A stretch of 64,000 nt of DNA from Phyllobacterium zundukense (lineage in GTDB: Bacteria; Pseudomonadota; Alphaproteobacteria; Rhizobiales; Rhizobiaceae): positions 1-64,000 of the forward strand of contig NZ_CP017944.1 in assembly GCF_002764115.1 (NCBI RefSeq), in the 5' to 3' direction. Within the stretch, counting starts at the first letter, position 1, and each line of letters begins with the position of its first letter. A program made the position numbers and the translations under genes. Below are positions 8,403 to 17,480 of this stretch, one piece after another. Under the pieces are notes generated by a model. The model saw only the letters and a list, made by a program, of their open reading frames with translations. It was not told the DNA's origin and searched no databases.

Positions 8403-9965
8403 TCAATCCTTGGCATGGCGCGCGCTGAAAGCGGCGGCAGCAGTTCTTGTTGGCAAATCCAGTTTAAGCAGCATGTTAGCAACATGCCGCTTTATCGTAT
8501 GTTCGCTGAGATCGAGCCGCGAGGCGATGGCTGCGTTACTCATGCCGTCGGCGACCAAGCTCAGAACCTCTCGCTCCCGCATTGTCAGCGCATCCAGTGA
8601 AGGCTCGCCTTTGTGGGTCCTGGCCGGCTCGAGGTGCTGCTCGGCAGCGACAGTGAAGAGGCGCACCGGCGCATCCAATCCGTCGATGTCGATTGCGCAA
8701 TGCTCGGTGAAGCGCAGGCTCGACCCCACCGCCAACTCAGCAACCACACTGGACACAAGGACAGTGCCAGACTGGGCAGCGGCGGCAACGTGCTCGGCCA
8801 CGTGAATGGCAAATCCGGTAACGAGGTCCGCCGATGCTTCGATCTCACCGGCGTGGAGACCTTGGGCGAGGCGTAGCGGCGATACTCCGGCAAAATCCCG
8901 CAAGGCCAGGGCACATTGCGCCGCACGGGCAGTTCCATCAAACCGAATGATGATTTTCTCCGGTTCCCAGCTGACCACATGCCCGCTGTGCAACGCGAAG
9001 AGATTGGCCGCCAACTCACGGAAATTCTCCAGCTGTTCACGCCATTGATGGTCGTTTATCCCCGTAGGCATCTGTCTTGGGGCGAGGACCCGTACGACGA
9101 GCAATGCTACGAGTACGCGTTCACCGCTCACGGCCCGTCGTTCGCCGGTCAGAAACTCCTCGATCGTATCCGCTATGCGATCGATATCACCGTCACCCAT
9201 CCAGATTGGATGGTCATTGCCGGGCAGACCCGTAAACGTTGCTCCAGGAATATTAGCTGCAAGATAGCGACCGCCCTCTGCCGCCACATGGATATCGTCC
9301 ATCCGGTGAATGACCCTTGTCGGAGCCTGGACCTTCGGCAGTTTGTCGCGAATATCGATCCCCGCGTTCATCCGCGCCAGCGTCATAGCCGATGAGGGAC
9401 TGGCCGACAGGCGCTCAAACCGTCCCCACCATGCACTGAAACGTTGATCATCCGTGCGGGTCGCCGAGAAGCGGGGGAGCATGATGCCGCGCCCCCAGCT
9501 TGCATCGAGTTTTCGCAAAAATTCGGCAAAGAGTTCTGGCGGCAGCACTGAGCTGTGAAAATGAGCATATCCGCCAAACAGGACCAGTGCCCGCGTGCGT
9601 TGCGGGTGGGCCGTTGCAAAAAGCACCGCGATGGCCGCTCCGTCAGCTTCGCCAAGCAAGGCGGTTCTGCCGCTGCCGGCAGCGTTCAGTACAGCAAGCA
9701 TATCGTCAAGTTGGGCTGCAAGGCTCGGAGGATCATTCGAATTGAACCGGTCGCTCAGTCCTGTCCCGCGTTTGTCAAACAGGATAAGTCTTGAAAACGC
9801 CGACAGGCGTTCGACCAGATGGACGAAACCTGGATCCTCCCAAAAAATTTCGAGATTGGAGACAAATCCTGGCACGAAAACCAGATCGAACGATCCTTGA
9901 CCGATCACCTGATAGGCGATGTGAATATCGCCATTTCGCGCGTATCTGGTCTCGACCGGTCTCAC
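8403..9965 (-). CDS. LuxR-type regulator with degenerate alpha/beta-hydrolase and cyclase-like domains
   Basis: 520 aa in three parts. Residues 1-285 are an alpha/beta hydrolase fold (VFVPGF, FDKRGTGLSDR). Residues about 290-440 resemble a class III nucleotidyl cyclase domain. The last 60 residues are a LuxR DNA-binding domain (LTMREREVLSLVADGMSNAA). The nucleophile elbow, normally G-x-S-x-G, reads GEADG with Ala107 where Ser should be, though GNDHPIWMGD keeps the His. The cyclase-like part starts VLVALLVVRVL, lacking the usual FTDI metal-binding motif. It is probably a ligand-sensing transcription factor. The GTG at 9965 has AGGA upstream; a longer TTG start at 10004 would overlap the methyltransferase gene. 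Confidence 0.8.
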   Translation of the reverse strand: MRPVETRYARNGDIHIAYQVIGQGSFDLVFVPGFVSNLEIFWEDPGFVHLVERLSAFSRLILFDKRGTGLSDRFNSNDPPSLAAQLDDMLAVLNAAGSGRTALLGEADGAAIAVLFATAHPQRTRALVLFGGYAHFHSSVLPPELFAEFLRKLDASWGRGIMLPRFSATRTDDQRFSAWWGRFERLSASPSSAMTLARMNAGIDIRDKLPKVQAPTRVIHRMDDIHVAAEGGRYLAANIPGATFTGLPGNDHPIWMGDGDIDRIADTIEEFLTGERRAVSGERVLVALLVVRVLAPRQMPTGINDHQWREQLENFRELAANLFALHSGHVVSWEPEKIIIRFDGTARAAQCALALRDFAGVSPLRLAQGLHAGEIEASADLVTGFAIHVAEHVAAAAQSGTVLVSSVVAELAVGSSLRFTEHCAIDIDGLDAPVRLFTVAAEQHLEPARTHKGEPSLDALTMREREVLSLVADGMSNAAIASRLDLSEHTIKRHVANMLLKLDLPTRTAAAAFSARHAKD

Positions 9966-9981
9966 ATTGCTGCGTCCTGGC

Positions 9982-10806
9982 TCATGCCCTGGCGATAATT
10001 TCAATCGGCGCGATCACACCGTTCTGAAGTGCTTCAAACACATTTGCCAGTCGCGGTTTTGCGGCGGCCCCCATGATGACGTGCGGCCCAAGAGGTGAGG
10101 GACCATCTATCGCAGCTTTCTCACGCATTTCCTGAGCGAGCTTCAATGCAAGCTCACGGCGACTGTTTTCCTGCTCGATCTCAAACCCATGAGCCATCAA
10201 TAGCCGCCGGTATGTTTCGCGCGTTTCAACAAAACTCGTGGCATTGGTTTCGGCCCACGGCATCGGATAGGCGAGCGCGACATCTAGCATGCGCATAACG
10301 TCGTAGACGCCAAACCGCGCACCCGGCTTCAGCACCCGATGCACCTCGGCAAACAATGTTGCCTTGTCCTCGATGTTCATTCCGACATGGATCATGGTCG
10401 CGGCATCGAAGCTCTGATCCTCGAAGGGAAGCGCCAGCGCACTTGCTTGGTGAAACGAAACCCTGTCGTCGAGACCGCAACGACTTGTCAAAGCCTCCGC
10501 TACCTCAACAAACTCATCCGTGAGATCGACGCCGGTGACGCGGCACTCGTAGGTTTCGGCAAAGTATCGCGCTGGACCGCCAATACCGGAACCGACATCC
10601 AACAGGCGCATATGCGGTTCAACGCCAAGGTTCTTTCCAAGTTCTACAGTCGCCGCGCGCCAACCGAGATGCAATTCGTCCAGCACCGACATATCCGAGG
10701 CGACAAGCGTGTCGATATCCTTGCCGCTCGCGATCAGCGCTTCGAGAATTGTCCGTTCAAGAGCACCATGCGTGTAATGTTTTGCAACCTGTTCTTCGGT
10801 AGTCAT
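9982..10806 (-). CDS. Class I SAM-dependent methyltransferase
   Basis: 274-aa cytoplasmic enzyme of the UbiE / small-molecule methyltransferase class. The SAM-binding motif I is LLDVGSGIGGPARYF near residues 69-83. The acidic end of strand 2 is TGVDLTDEF, motif post-I lies near FHQASALALPFEDQSFD, and a C-terminal cap follows. It resembles sarcosine/dimethylglycine or tocopherol-type methyltransferases, but the substrate is unknown. It ends 17 bp before the LuxR-type regulator gene on the same strand, so the regulator probably reads a molecule tied to this enzyme. Confidence 0.85.
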   Translation of the reverse strand: MTTEEQVAKHYTHGALERTILEALIASGKDIDTLVASDMSVLDELHLGWRAATVELGKNLGVEPHMRLLDVGSGIGGPARYFAETYECRVTGVDLTDEFVEVAEALTSRCGLDDRVSFHQASALALPFEDQSFDAATMIHVGMNIEDKATLFAEVHRVLKPGARFGVYDVMRMLDVALAYPMPWAETNATSFVETRETYRRLLMAHGFEIEQENSRRELALKLAQEMREKAAIDGPSPLGPHVIMGAAAKPRLANVFEALQNGVIAPIEIIARA

Positions 10807-10910
10807 AAGCGTTCCAATCCGGAACCGAGACGAACATTGATGCCTTCAAAAGCAGTATACGCTCTCTACCTTTGAAGCGATATACGAAGCCCGACTGCAA
10901 GCCCGCCCAA

Positions 10911-12077
10911 TTAGACAAATGGTCTTGCAAGCTCGAAGCGTCTGGGCAGCAATCGTTCCAGATACGCCCTGCAGGACGATGATATCTGGTTGCTCTCGGG
11001 CAGGAGAAAGTCTGCTGGCATGTGGCGTGTCTTACCAGCCACGCTGCCAAGTGAAACCAGCCGTGGGATCGTAACGCCGTTGTCGCATTGCAGCGCGACT
11101 GATCCGCCGCCGCTTGACGTCGCTTCGACCGCAAAGACGCCGGCTTCGAATGCTTCACGCGCATCTGTCGCGTTGATTGTGCTGACGCTGCCACGGGGCA
11201 GATAGCCGAATGTGTCAACCCGTGCCCGTGTCCCCGGCAAGCCGTCGTTGATCAAGCGTTCGATCGACATTCCAAGGTCGCCACCTGACAGCCGGACATT
11301 ACCGTGCGCGTCACGCTCGAGCCGCTCGGGTGGGACAAGACCTTCGACGACGGAACGGCCATCTTCTGCGGTAACACCTTCTGACATCGCGATGATGCAT
11401 CGTCCATGCCGGCCCAGCGTCTCGCGTATATCTTCTATAAACCGCGCAGGCGAAAACGCTCGCTCCGGCACATAAACCAGGTGAGGCCCGCTGTCCTCGT
11501 CCAGCTGCCACGCGGCCGCAGCGGCAGTGAGGAAGCCGGCATGCCTGCCCATGACAATACCGACATAGATTCCTGGCAAGGCGCGAAAGTCAAGATCGAC
11601 GCTCACAAAGGCCCCGGCAACGAATTCAGCGGCTGAAATGAATCCCGGCGTGTGATCGTTTTCGACGAGATCGTTATCGATCGTCTTTGGCGCGTGGACG
11701 AACGCGATATCATTCCCACTTGCTTCGGCGAGAATCTGCTGTGTCCCGGCCGTGTCATTTCCTCCGATATAGATGAACGCTGTGGCTCCGGCTTGGCGCA
11801 GACCTTTCAGAATGGTTTCACAATAAGCAGCATCCGGCTTGTCGCGAGTGCTTCCCAATGCTGCGCTTGGCGTTGCCGCGATAAGTTGAAGCTCTTTCTC
11901 GTTCAGAGCCGAAAGATCGACGAAATCGCCGTCGCGAATACCGCGCACACCGTGTCGTGCTCCGAGTATCCGCGAGCGAGGGTAGCGTTTGCGCGCCTCG
12001 AGCACAGCACCAATCAAGGTTTGGTTTATCACCGCAGTTGGCCCGCCGCCCTGCGCTATTACGAATGTCTCGGTCAT
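10911..12077 (-). CDS. pfp: 6-phosphofructokinase, probably pyrophosphate-dependent
   Basis: 388-aa PFK-family enzyme that phosphorylates fructose 6-phosphate to the 1,6-bisphosphate. The N-terminal nucleotide loop is AQGGGPTAVINQ. The motif IGGNDT places Asp108 where ATP-dependent enzymes have Gly104 (E. coli numbering). PKTIDND places Lys131 where they have Gly124. Asp plus Lys at these two sites is the known signature of PPi-dependent PFK. ATG 12077 is preceded by AGGGGGG. The gene stands alone between the methyltransferase and the kdp operon. Activity is inferred from motifs only. Confidence 0.87.
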   Translation of the reverse strand: MTETFVIAQGGGPTAVINQTLIGAVLEARKRYPRSRILGARHGVRGIRDGDFVDLSALNEKELQLIAATPSAALGSTRDKPDAAYCETILKGLRQAGATAFIYIGGNDTAGTQQILAEASGNDIAFVHAPKTIDNDLVENDHTPGFISAAEFVAGAFVSVDLDFRALPGIYVGIVMGRHAGFLTAAAAAWQLDEDSGPHLVYVPERAFSPARFIEDIRETLGRHGRCIIAMSEGVTAEDGRSVVEGLVPPERLERDAHGNVRLSGGDLGMSIERLINDGLPGTRARVDTFGYLPRGSVSTINATDAREAFEAGVFAVEATSSGGGSVALQCDNGVTIPRLVSLGSVAGKTRHMPADFLLPESNQISSSCRAYLERLLPRRFELARPFV

Positions 12078-12411
12078 GTGCCCCCCTTGTGTAAGCTCAC
12101 TACTCAATGCCAAACGGTAGCTTCGTTTCAGGAATACCACCACTCGTCAAAAGCGGCCAGCTCAAGTCGGCTTCAGCTTTGATGCTCGCGCCGCTCCAAT
12201 CCCAAATCCTTATAGTATTTTTATATCTTTCCTGTGTGTCCTGTCTCGAATTTTTATGGCGCTTTAGGCCATACTCCGCACAATCAGCGAACCTGAACAA
12301 TGCGAGCCATTGCAGTAACTGATTGTCTTCACTCGTGTTCTTGCGATCCTTCCTGACAGCACATGAAGTAATTTGAATATAGACACGGTAATGGAAAAGG
12401 ATCTCACTTCG
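12078..12411. other. Divergent intergenic region between pfp and kdp operon
   Basis: 334 bp holding the promoters of pfp (leftward) and of the kdp operon (rightward). An AT-rich patch lies at about 12208-12230. I could not identify a KdpE box or a defined promoter with confidence. A 66-codon minus-strand ORF here was rejected. Confidence 0.5.
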
Positions 12412-12492
12412 ATGGACATTGTTGTTCTCGGGATAGGCATTTTGTTCTTCCTCCTGTCACTGGCTTACACAAAAGCCTGTGACAATCTTTGA
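12412..12492 (+). CDS. Tiny membrane peptide upstream of kdpF
   Basis: 26-aa ORF, starting MDIVVLGIGILFFLLSLAY and ending KACDNL. It is almost wholly one membrane helix with a short charged C-terminus. AAGGAT lies 9 bp before ATG 12412; an in-frame ATG at 12391 would add seven polar residues. It lies 16 bp before kdpF and on the same strand. Similar tiny ORFs precede kdp genes in other proteobacteria to my recollection, but I could not check this. Possibly a second KdpF-like accessory peptide. Confidence 0.6.
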   Translation: MDIVVLGIGILFFLLSLAYTKACDNL

Positions 12493-12508
12493 CCGGAAGG
12501 ATTACCAG

Positions 12509-12598
12509 ATGACTATCGACTACATTCTCGGCGGCGCTGTGACCTTGTTCCTTCTCGCCTATCTCACCTACGCCCTCGTTCGGCCAGAGCGCTTCTGA
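12509..12598 (+). CDS. kdpF: K+-transporting ATPase subunit KdpF
   Basis: 29-aa single-span membrane peptide that stabilises the KdpABC complex. The sequence begins MTIDYILGGAVTLFLLAYL and ends YALVRPERF; the Tyr-Ala-Leu-x-Arg-Pro-Glu-x-Phe ending is the KdpF signature. A GGAAGGA site precedes the ATG. It lies 34 bp before kdpA. Confidence 0.93.
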   Translation: MTIDYILGGAVTLFLLAYLTYALVRPERF

Positions 12599-12632
12599 TC
12601 GCTTCTGACGCCAGGCCCGGAAAGCTAATCCC

Positions 12633-14336
12633 ATGACTCTCAACGGTTGGATACAGATCCTCGTTTTTTGCGGGATCATCATTCTGCTCGTCAAGCCGCT
12701 CGGCGGCTACATGACGCGTGTTTTTAACGGTGATCGTACATTTCTATCGCCTATTCTTGTTCCCGTGGAGCGCGGCCTCTATCGCCTCGCCGGGACGAGC
12801 GAACGCGAAGAACAGCATTGGACCACCTATACGGCGGCGCTGCTGTTCTTCAGCCTGGCCGGGTTTGTCGTTCTTTATTTCCTGCAACGGCTCCAGGGTG
12901 TCCTACCCTTTAATCCCGCTGGAATGGGCGCGACCGAGCCTAACCTGGCGTTCAACACCGCAGTCAGCTTCGTAACCAACACCAACTGGCAGAATTACGG
13001 CGGCGAGAGCACGATGTCCTACCTCGTGCAGATGGCCGGCTTCACCGTACAGAACTTCGTTTCGGCGGCGACCGGTATTGCCATCGCAATTGCGCTGATC
13101 CGCGGCTTTGCACGCGCATCGGGCAAGTCGATCGGCAATTTCTGGGTAGATCTGACCAGATGCACGCTCTATATCCTGCTGCCGATCTGTATCGTCTTGA
13201 CGCTTGTCTACGTCTATCTCGGCGTGCCGCAGACGCTCGGAACCTATGTCGACGCCACGACGCTGGAAGGTGCCAAGCAGACGATCGCTGTCGGTCCGGT
13301 TGCCTCGCAGCTTGCCATCAAGATGCTCGGTACCAATGGCGGCGGCTTCTTCAACGTCAATTCCGCCCATCCTTTCGAGAATCCGGATGCGATCTCGAAC
13401 CTCATCCAGATGGTGTCGATCTTTGCGATCGGTGCGGCATTGACCAACGTCTTCGGCCGGATGGTGGGCAACCAGCGTCAGGGCTGGGCAATCTTTGCTG
13501 CCATGAGCGTATTGTTCCTGGCAGGCGTGGCCGTCTGTTACTGGGGCGAGGCCGCCGGCAATCCGCTGGTCCATGCTCTAGGGATTGACGGCGGCAATAT
13601 GGAAGGCAAGGAGGCGCGCTTTGGCATAGCCTTGTCCGCACTGTTCGCCGTAATCACAACGGCCGCATCCTGTGGCGCTGTCAACGCGATGCATGACAGC
13701 TTCATGGCGATCAGTGGCATGATCCCTCTTATCAACATGATGCTCGGCGAAGTGGTTATCGGCGGCGTCGGTGCCGGCCTCTACGGCATCCTGCTTTACG
13801 TTATCATCGCTGTCTTCGTGGCTGGTCTTATGGTCGGCCGGACGCCGGAATATCTCGGCAAGAAGATCGAGGCGAAGGAAGTCAAGATGGCCATGCTGGC
13901 CGTTCTGTGCCTGCCGCTGGCAATGCTCGGTTTCACGGCGGTTGCAGCGGTTCTGCCGTCTGCGGTAGCGTCCGTTGCCAATGCCGGTCCGCACGGCTTC
14001 TCCGAAATCCTGTATGCCTATACCTCCGCTGCGGCGAACAATGGTTCGGCGTTTGGTGGCCTGACGGGTAACACGCCCTGGTACAACATCACCCTCGGTG
14101 TCGGAATGTGGATGGGCCGGTTCTTTGTCATCATCCCCGCGCTGGCGATCGCCGGTTCGCTTGTGACGAAGAAGACTGTTCCTGAATCAGCGGGCACGTT
14201 CCCGACGCACGGGACGCTCTTCGTTGGCCTGCTCGTCGGTGTCATCCTGATCGTCGGTGGTCTCACCTTCTTCCCGGCGCTGGCCGTCGGTCCGATCGTC
14301 GAACACCTCGCCATCGGGCTCGGGCAGACATTCTGA
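12633..14336 (+). CDS. kdpA: K+-transporting ATPase channel subunit KdpA
   Basis: 567 aa, the K+-selective pore of the high-affinity Kdp pump; usual length about 557-570. It has ten or so membrane spans and the four filter-like loops of the superfamily, for example [11 protein letters not shown] near residue 113 and [19 protein letters not shown] near residue 231, then [11 protein letters not shown] near residue 470. It is coexpressed with kdpF before it. Its stop (TGA 14334-14336) overlaps the start of a 61-aa membrane ORF that lies between it and kdpB. Confidence 0.97.
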   Translation: MTLNGWIQILVFCGIIILLVKPLGGYMTRVFNGDRTFLSPILVPVERGLYRLAGTSEREEQHWTTYTAALLFFSLAGFVVLYFLQRLQGVLPFNPAGMGATEPNLAFNTAVSFVTNTNWQNYGGESTMSYLVQMAGFTVQNFVSAATGIAIAIALIRGFARASGKSIGNFWVDLTRCTLYILLPICIVLTLVYVYLGVPQTLGTYVDATTLEGAKQTIAVGPVASQLAIKMLGTNGGGFFNVNSAHPFENPDAISNLIQMVSIFAIGAALTNVFGRMVGNQRQGWAIFAAMSVLFLAGVAVCYWGEAAGNPLVHALGIDGGNMEGKEARFGIALSALFAVITTAASCGAVNAMHDSFMAISGMIPLINMMLGEVVIGGVGAGLYGILLYVIIAVFVAGLMVGRTPEYLGKKIEAKEVKMAMLAVLCLPLAMLGFTAVAAVLPSAVASVANAGPHGFSEILYAYTSAAANNGSAFGGLTGNTPWYNITLGVGMWMGRFFVIIPALAIAGSLVTKKTVPESAGTFPTHGTLFVGLLVGVILIVGGLTFFPALAVGPIVEHLAIGLGQTF

Positions 14337-14521
14337 TGGAGCGCTCCATGCGTCACGGTCATCTGCAGTTCAACATTCAGTCCCGCGCCGGAAAGCTGGC
14401 GCGGGGAGCAGCCAGGCGCATGCGCGCTTCCGACATCATTCTTGGCATGGCGCTGACAATGCTGCTCGTGTGGCTCGCTGCATACGCCCTCATTCACATG
14501 TACAACTGGAGTCTCTCATGA
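14336..14521 (+). CDS. Small single-span membrane protein coupled between kdpA and kdpB
   Basis: 61 aa. The first 30 residues are strongly basic ([13 protein letters not shown]..., then [15 protein letters not shown]). A single hydrophobic helix follows near residues 34-53 ([19 protein letters not shown]), ending in HMYNWSLS. Its ATG shares a base with the kdpA stop (TGATG), and its own TGA overlaps the kdpB ATG (ATGA), so both junctions are the tight kind that couple translation. That layout argues that it is a real gene. Topology would place the basic tail in the cytoplasm, next to KdpB. No known Kdp subunit matches to my knowledge. Confidence 0.72.
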   Translation: MERSMRHGHLQFNIQSRAGKLARGAARRMRASDIILGMALTMLLVWLAAYALIHMYNWSLS

Positions 14522-16611
14522 GCCAGTCCAAATCCGCGAGTCTGATGGACTCATCGATATTACTGCCCGCCATCGGCGGGGCTTTCAAAAAGCTGAATCC
14601 GCGCAGCCTCGCCAGGAATCCGGTGATGTTCGTCGTCGCCGTCGTTTCCGCGCTGACCACGGTGCTTTTCCTGAAAGACATCGCGACCGGGGGGCAAGAC
14701 CTCTGGTTCACGTTCCAGATCATCGTGTGGCTGTGGTTCACCGTGCTCTTCGCCAATTTCGCGGAGGCCGTCGCCGAGGGGCGCGGCAAGGCACAGGCGG
14801 ATTCGCTGCGCAAGGCCCGCACGGAAACCCAGGCGAAACTGCTTTCCGGCGAGAAAGACGCCAAGTTCAAACTGGTGCCCGGCACCAGTTTGAAAGTCGG
14901 TGATCTTGTCCTCGTCGAAGCGGGTGACATCATCCCCTCCGATGGCGAAGTCATCGAAGGCGTGGCTTCGGTCAATGAATCGGCGATCACTGGCGAGTCC
15001 GCTCCCGTCATCCGCGAATCGGGTGGTGACCGCTCGGCCGTAACCGGCGGCACGCAGGTTCTGTCCGACTGGCTGCGAGTCCGTATCACAGCAGCGGCAG
15101 GCTCGACATTCATCGACCGGATGATCGCGCTTGTCGAGGGCGCGGAGCGTCAGAAGACACCGAACGAGATTGCGCTCAACATTCTGCTTGCAGGCATGAC
15201 GCTGATTTTCGTCCTGGCAACAGCAACAATTCCGAGCTTTGCTTCCTATGCGGGCGGCGCCATTCCGGTCGTCGTGCTTGTCGCCTTGTTCGTGACGTTG
15301 ATCCCGACGACGATCGGTGCGCTGCTGTCGGCAATCGGTATCGCCGGCATGGACCGGCTGATCCAGTTCAATGTTCTCGCCATGTCAGGACGTGCGGTCG
15401 AAGCCGCCGGCGACGTCGACACGCTGCTTCTCGACAAGACCGGTACGATCACCTTTGGCAATCGTCAGGCCACCGAACTCCTCCCGGTAGAAGGCGTCAC
15501 CGAAGAGGAACTTGCCGACGCCGCCCAGCTCGCCTCGCTGGCCGATGAGACGCCTGAGGGCCGTTCCATTGTTGTGCTGGCAAAGGAGAAGTACGGCATC
15601 CGTGCACGCGATATGGCAACATTGCATGCCCACTTCGTGCCCTTCACCGCGCAAAGCCGCATGAGCGGTGTCGACATTGACGGATCGTCGATCCGCAAGG
15701 GGGCTGTCGATGCCGTTCTCGCCTATGTCAATCAGACGACACTTGCAGCCGTTGCAACGGGTGGAACAGTCGTTGCAACGCGCGCCAGTAGCGAGACGGT
15801 GCGCGATCTGCAGGCTATTGCCGACCAGATCGCCAAGGCGGGTGGTACACCGCTTGCTGTTGTGCGTGACGGTAGGCTGCTGGGCGTCGTTCACCTCAAG
15901 GACATCGTGAAGGGCGGCATCCGTGAACGATTTGCCGAACTGCGCCGCATGGGCATCCGCACGGTAATGATTACGGGTGACAATCCTCTGACGGCCGCAG
16001 CTATCGCAGCGGAAGCCGGCGTTGACGACTTCCTCGCCCAGGCGACACCCGAAAACAAGTTGTCGCTCATTCGCGACGAACAGTCGAAAGGCAAGCTCGT
16101 CGCCATGTGTGGTGACGGCACGAACGATGCCCCCGCATTGGCACAGGCCGATGTCGGCGTGGCAATGAACACGGGTACTGTGGCGGCGCGTGAAGCCGGC
16201 AACATGGTCGATCTTGACAGCGATCCGACCAAACTTATCGAGATCGTCGGGATCGGCAAGCAGTTGCTGATGACCCGCGGGGCATTGACGACGTTCTCCA
16301 TCGCCAACGATATCGCGAAGTACTTCGCCATCATCCCGGCCATGTTCCTGGCATTCTATCCGCAGCTGGGTGCTTTGAACATCATGGGGCTGCAAACACC
16401 GCAGAGCGCCATCCTGTCGGCAATCATCTTCAACGCGCTCATCATCGTCGCGCTCATCCCGCTGTCGCTCAAAGGCGTCAAGTACCGCGCTGTCGGTGCC
16501 GGCGCGCTGCTGCGCCGCAATCTCCTCATCTACGGCCTCGGGGGCGTCATTGTCCCCTTCATCGGTATCAAGGCAATCGATGTGGTCATCACGAGCCTTG
16601 GGCTCGCTTAA
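14518..16611 (+). CDS. kdpB: K+-transporting P-type ATPase subunit KdpB
   Basis: 697 aa, the energising subunit. The phosphorylated Asp306 lies in DKTGTIT. The A-domain TGES motif appears as ITGESAPV. The nucleotide-binding KGA motif (RKGAVDAVL) and the hinge [20 protein letters not shown] are intact. ATG 14518 is the start because it overlaps the preceding 61-aa ORF by ATGA, and the protein then begins [13 protein letters not shown], as KdpB proteins do. The longer open frame back to 14257 reads through kdpA in another frame and is not used. Confidence 0.97.
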   Translation: MSQSKSASLMDSSILLPAIGGAFKKLNPRSLARNPVMFVVAVVSALTTVLFLKDIATGGQDLWFTFQIIVWLWFTVLFANFAEAVAEGRGKAQADSLRKARTETQAKLLSGEKDAKFKLVPGTSLKVGDLVLVEAGDIIPSDGEVIEGVASVNESAITGESAPVIRESGGDRSAVTGGTQVLSDWLRVRITAAAGSTFIDRMIALVEGAERQKTPNEIALNILLAGMTLIFVLATATIPSFASYAGGAIPVVVLVALFVTLIPTTIGALLSAIGIAGMDRLIQFNVLAMSGRAVEAAGDVDTLLLDKTGTITFGNRQATELLPVEGVTEEELADAAQLASLADETPEGRSIVVLAKEKYGIRARDMATLHAHFVPFTAQSRMSGVDIDGSSIRKGAVDAVLAYVNQTTLAAVATGGTVVATRASSETVRDLQAIADQIAKAGGTPLAVVRDGRLLGVVHLKDIVKGGIRERFAELRRMGIRTVMITGDNPLTAAAIAAEAGVDDFLAQATPENKLSLIRDEQSKGKLVAMCGDGTNDAPALAQADVGVAMNTGTVAAREAGNMVDLDSDPTKLIEIVGIGKQLLMTRGALTTFSIANDIAKYFAIIPAMFLAFYPQLGALNIMGLQTPQSAILSAIIFNALIIVALIPLSLKGVKYRAVGAGALLRRNLLIYGLGGVIVPFIGIKAIDVVITSLGLA

Positions 16612-16623
16612 AGGATCATCCCA

Positions 16624-17193
16624 ATGCTGAAACAACTCAAACCCGCGATTGTCATGATAATCGCCCTGACGGTCATCACCGGCCTGATCTATCCCCTCGG
16701 AATGACCGGGATCTCGCAAATGCTGTTCCCGCGCCAGGCGAATGGCAGCCTCGTCGGGAAGAACGGCACCGTCATTGGTTCGGAACTGATCGGTCAGGCA
16801 TTCTCGAGCGACATTTACTTCCACGGGAGGCCGTCTGCTGCGGGCGACGGCTATAATGCCGCTGCCTCCAGCGGTTCCAATCTCGGACCGACAAATCCGA
16901 AACTGATTGAACGCATCAAGACGGACACGGCTGCATTGAAAGCGACCAATCCTGACGCGTCGGTACCGATCGATCTCGTCACCACCTCGGGCAGCGGTCT
17001 CGATCCGCACATTTCACCGGAAGCCGCCTATTTCCAGGTGCCAAGGGTCGCCAAGGCCCGTGGCACCGACGAGACGCGCATCCGCGAGCTGGTCGATCAG
17101 AATGTCCAGGGCCGCGAGCTCGGCTTCATGGGCGAGCCTGTCGTCAACGTCCTGGCCCTCAACCAGGCGCTTGATAGCCTGGCGGCACAGTAG
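16624..17193 (+). CDS. kdpC: K+-transporting ATPase subunit KdpC
   Basis: 189 aa with one N-terminal membrane span (residues 8-30) and a periplasmic domain. Family marks are [20 protein letters not shown] and [14 protein letters not shown]. The start is 12 bp after kdpB. kdpC ends the Kdp structural operon; the sensor kinase kdpD and regulator kdpE, which often follow, are not in this window. Confidence 0.96.
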   Translation: MLKQLKPAIVMIIALTVITGLIYPLGMTGISQMLFPRQANGSLVGKNGTVIGSELIGQAFSSDIYFHGRPSAAGDGYNAAASSGSNLGPTNPKLIERIKTDTAALKATNPDASVPIDLVTTSGSGLDPHISPEAAYFQVPRVAKARGTDETRIRELVDQNVQGRELGFMGEPVVNVLALNQALDSLAAQ

Positions 17194-17200
17194 TTGAATG

Positions 17201-17236
17201 GAGCCGGGGATCTGCAAGCCGCAAATCTCCGGCTTC
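17201..17236 (+). terminator. Hairpin after kdpC, likely terminator
   Basis: GAGCCGGGGAT and ATCTCCGGCTTC form a stem of about 11 bp with one mismatch, 8 bp past the kdpC stop. The T-tract is poor, so termination may be weak or Rho-assisted. Confidence 0.5.
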
Positions 17237-17413
17237 TGCTCACAGGAGCCAAAGCCATTCTCTGGCGACAGGCCCGAAACTGACAGAAAATCTCTCGCAA
17301 TCGCGCTATGATGAAGCTGAGTTAGTCAAGCCAGCCCGCTTCCACCCGACCAATTGTAGCGTAATGTATCTGGTGGCCCAAAAGCTACATCAGCATTCAA
17401 ATGCAGTGGATTG

Positions 17414-17432
17414 GGACACATCGCTGATACAT
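17414..17432 (+). promoter_or_regulatory. Direct-repeat motif upstream of the hydrolase gene
   Basis: GGACACATCgctGATACAT holds two hexamers, ACACAT and ATACAT, 11 bp apart. That spacing suits tandem binding by an OmpR-family regulator. The same 9+7 bp with a different 3-bp spacer recurs at 20789-20807 before dipZ. The OmpR-type regulator gene lies between the two. It ends about 48 bp before the hydrolase start. Confidence 0.5.
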
Positions 17433-17480
17433 GGAAATCGCCATGTCACGACTGTACCGAATTCAATTGGAGAGAGATCA

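Noticed and set aside
12100..12300. 66-codon minus-strand ORF in the pfp-kdp gap
   Set aside because: It starts with a non-ATG codon with no ribosome site and would cover the promoter region of pfp.
14257..14517. Extended kdpB start at 14257
   Set aside because: This extension reads kdpA in another frame; ATG 14518 gives the normal KdpB N-terminus.
15385..17010. 541-codon minus-strand open frame opposite kdpB and kdpC
   Set aside because: It is a mirror frame of strongly supported genes; its translation is rich in Arg, His and Asp and has no domain.
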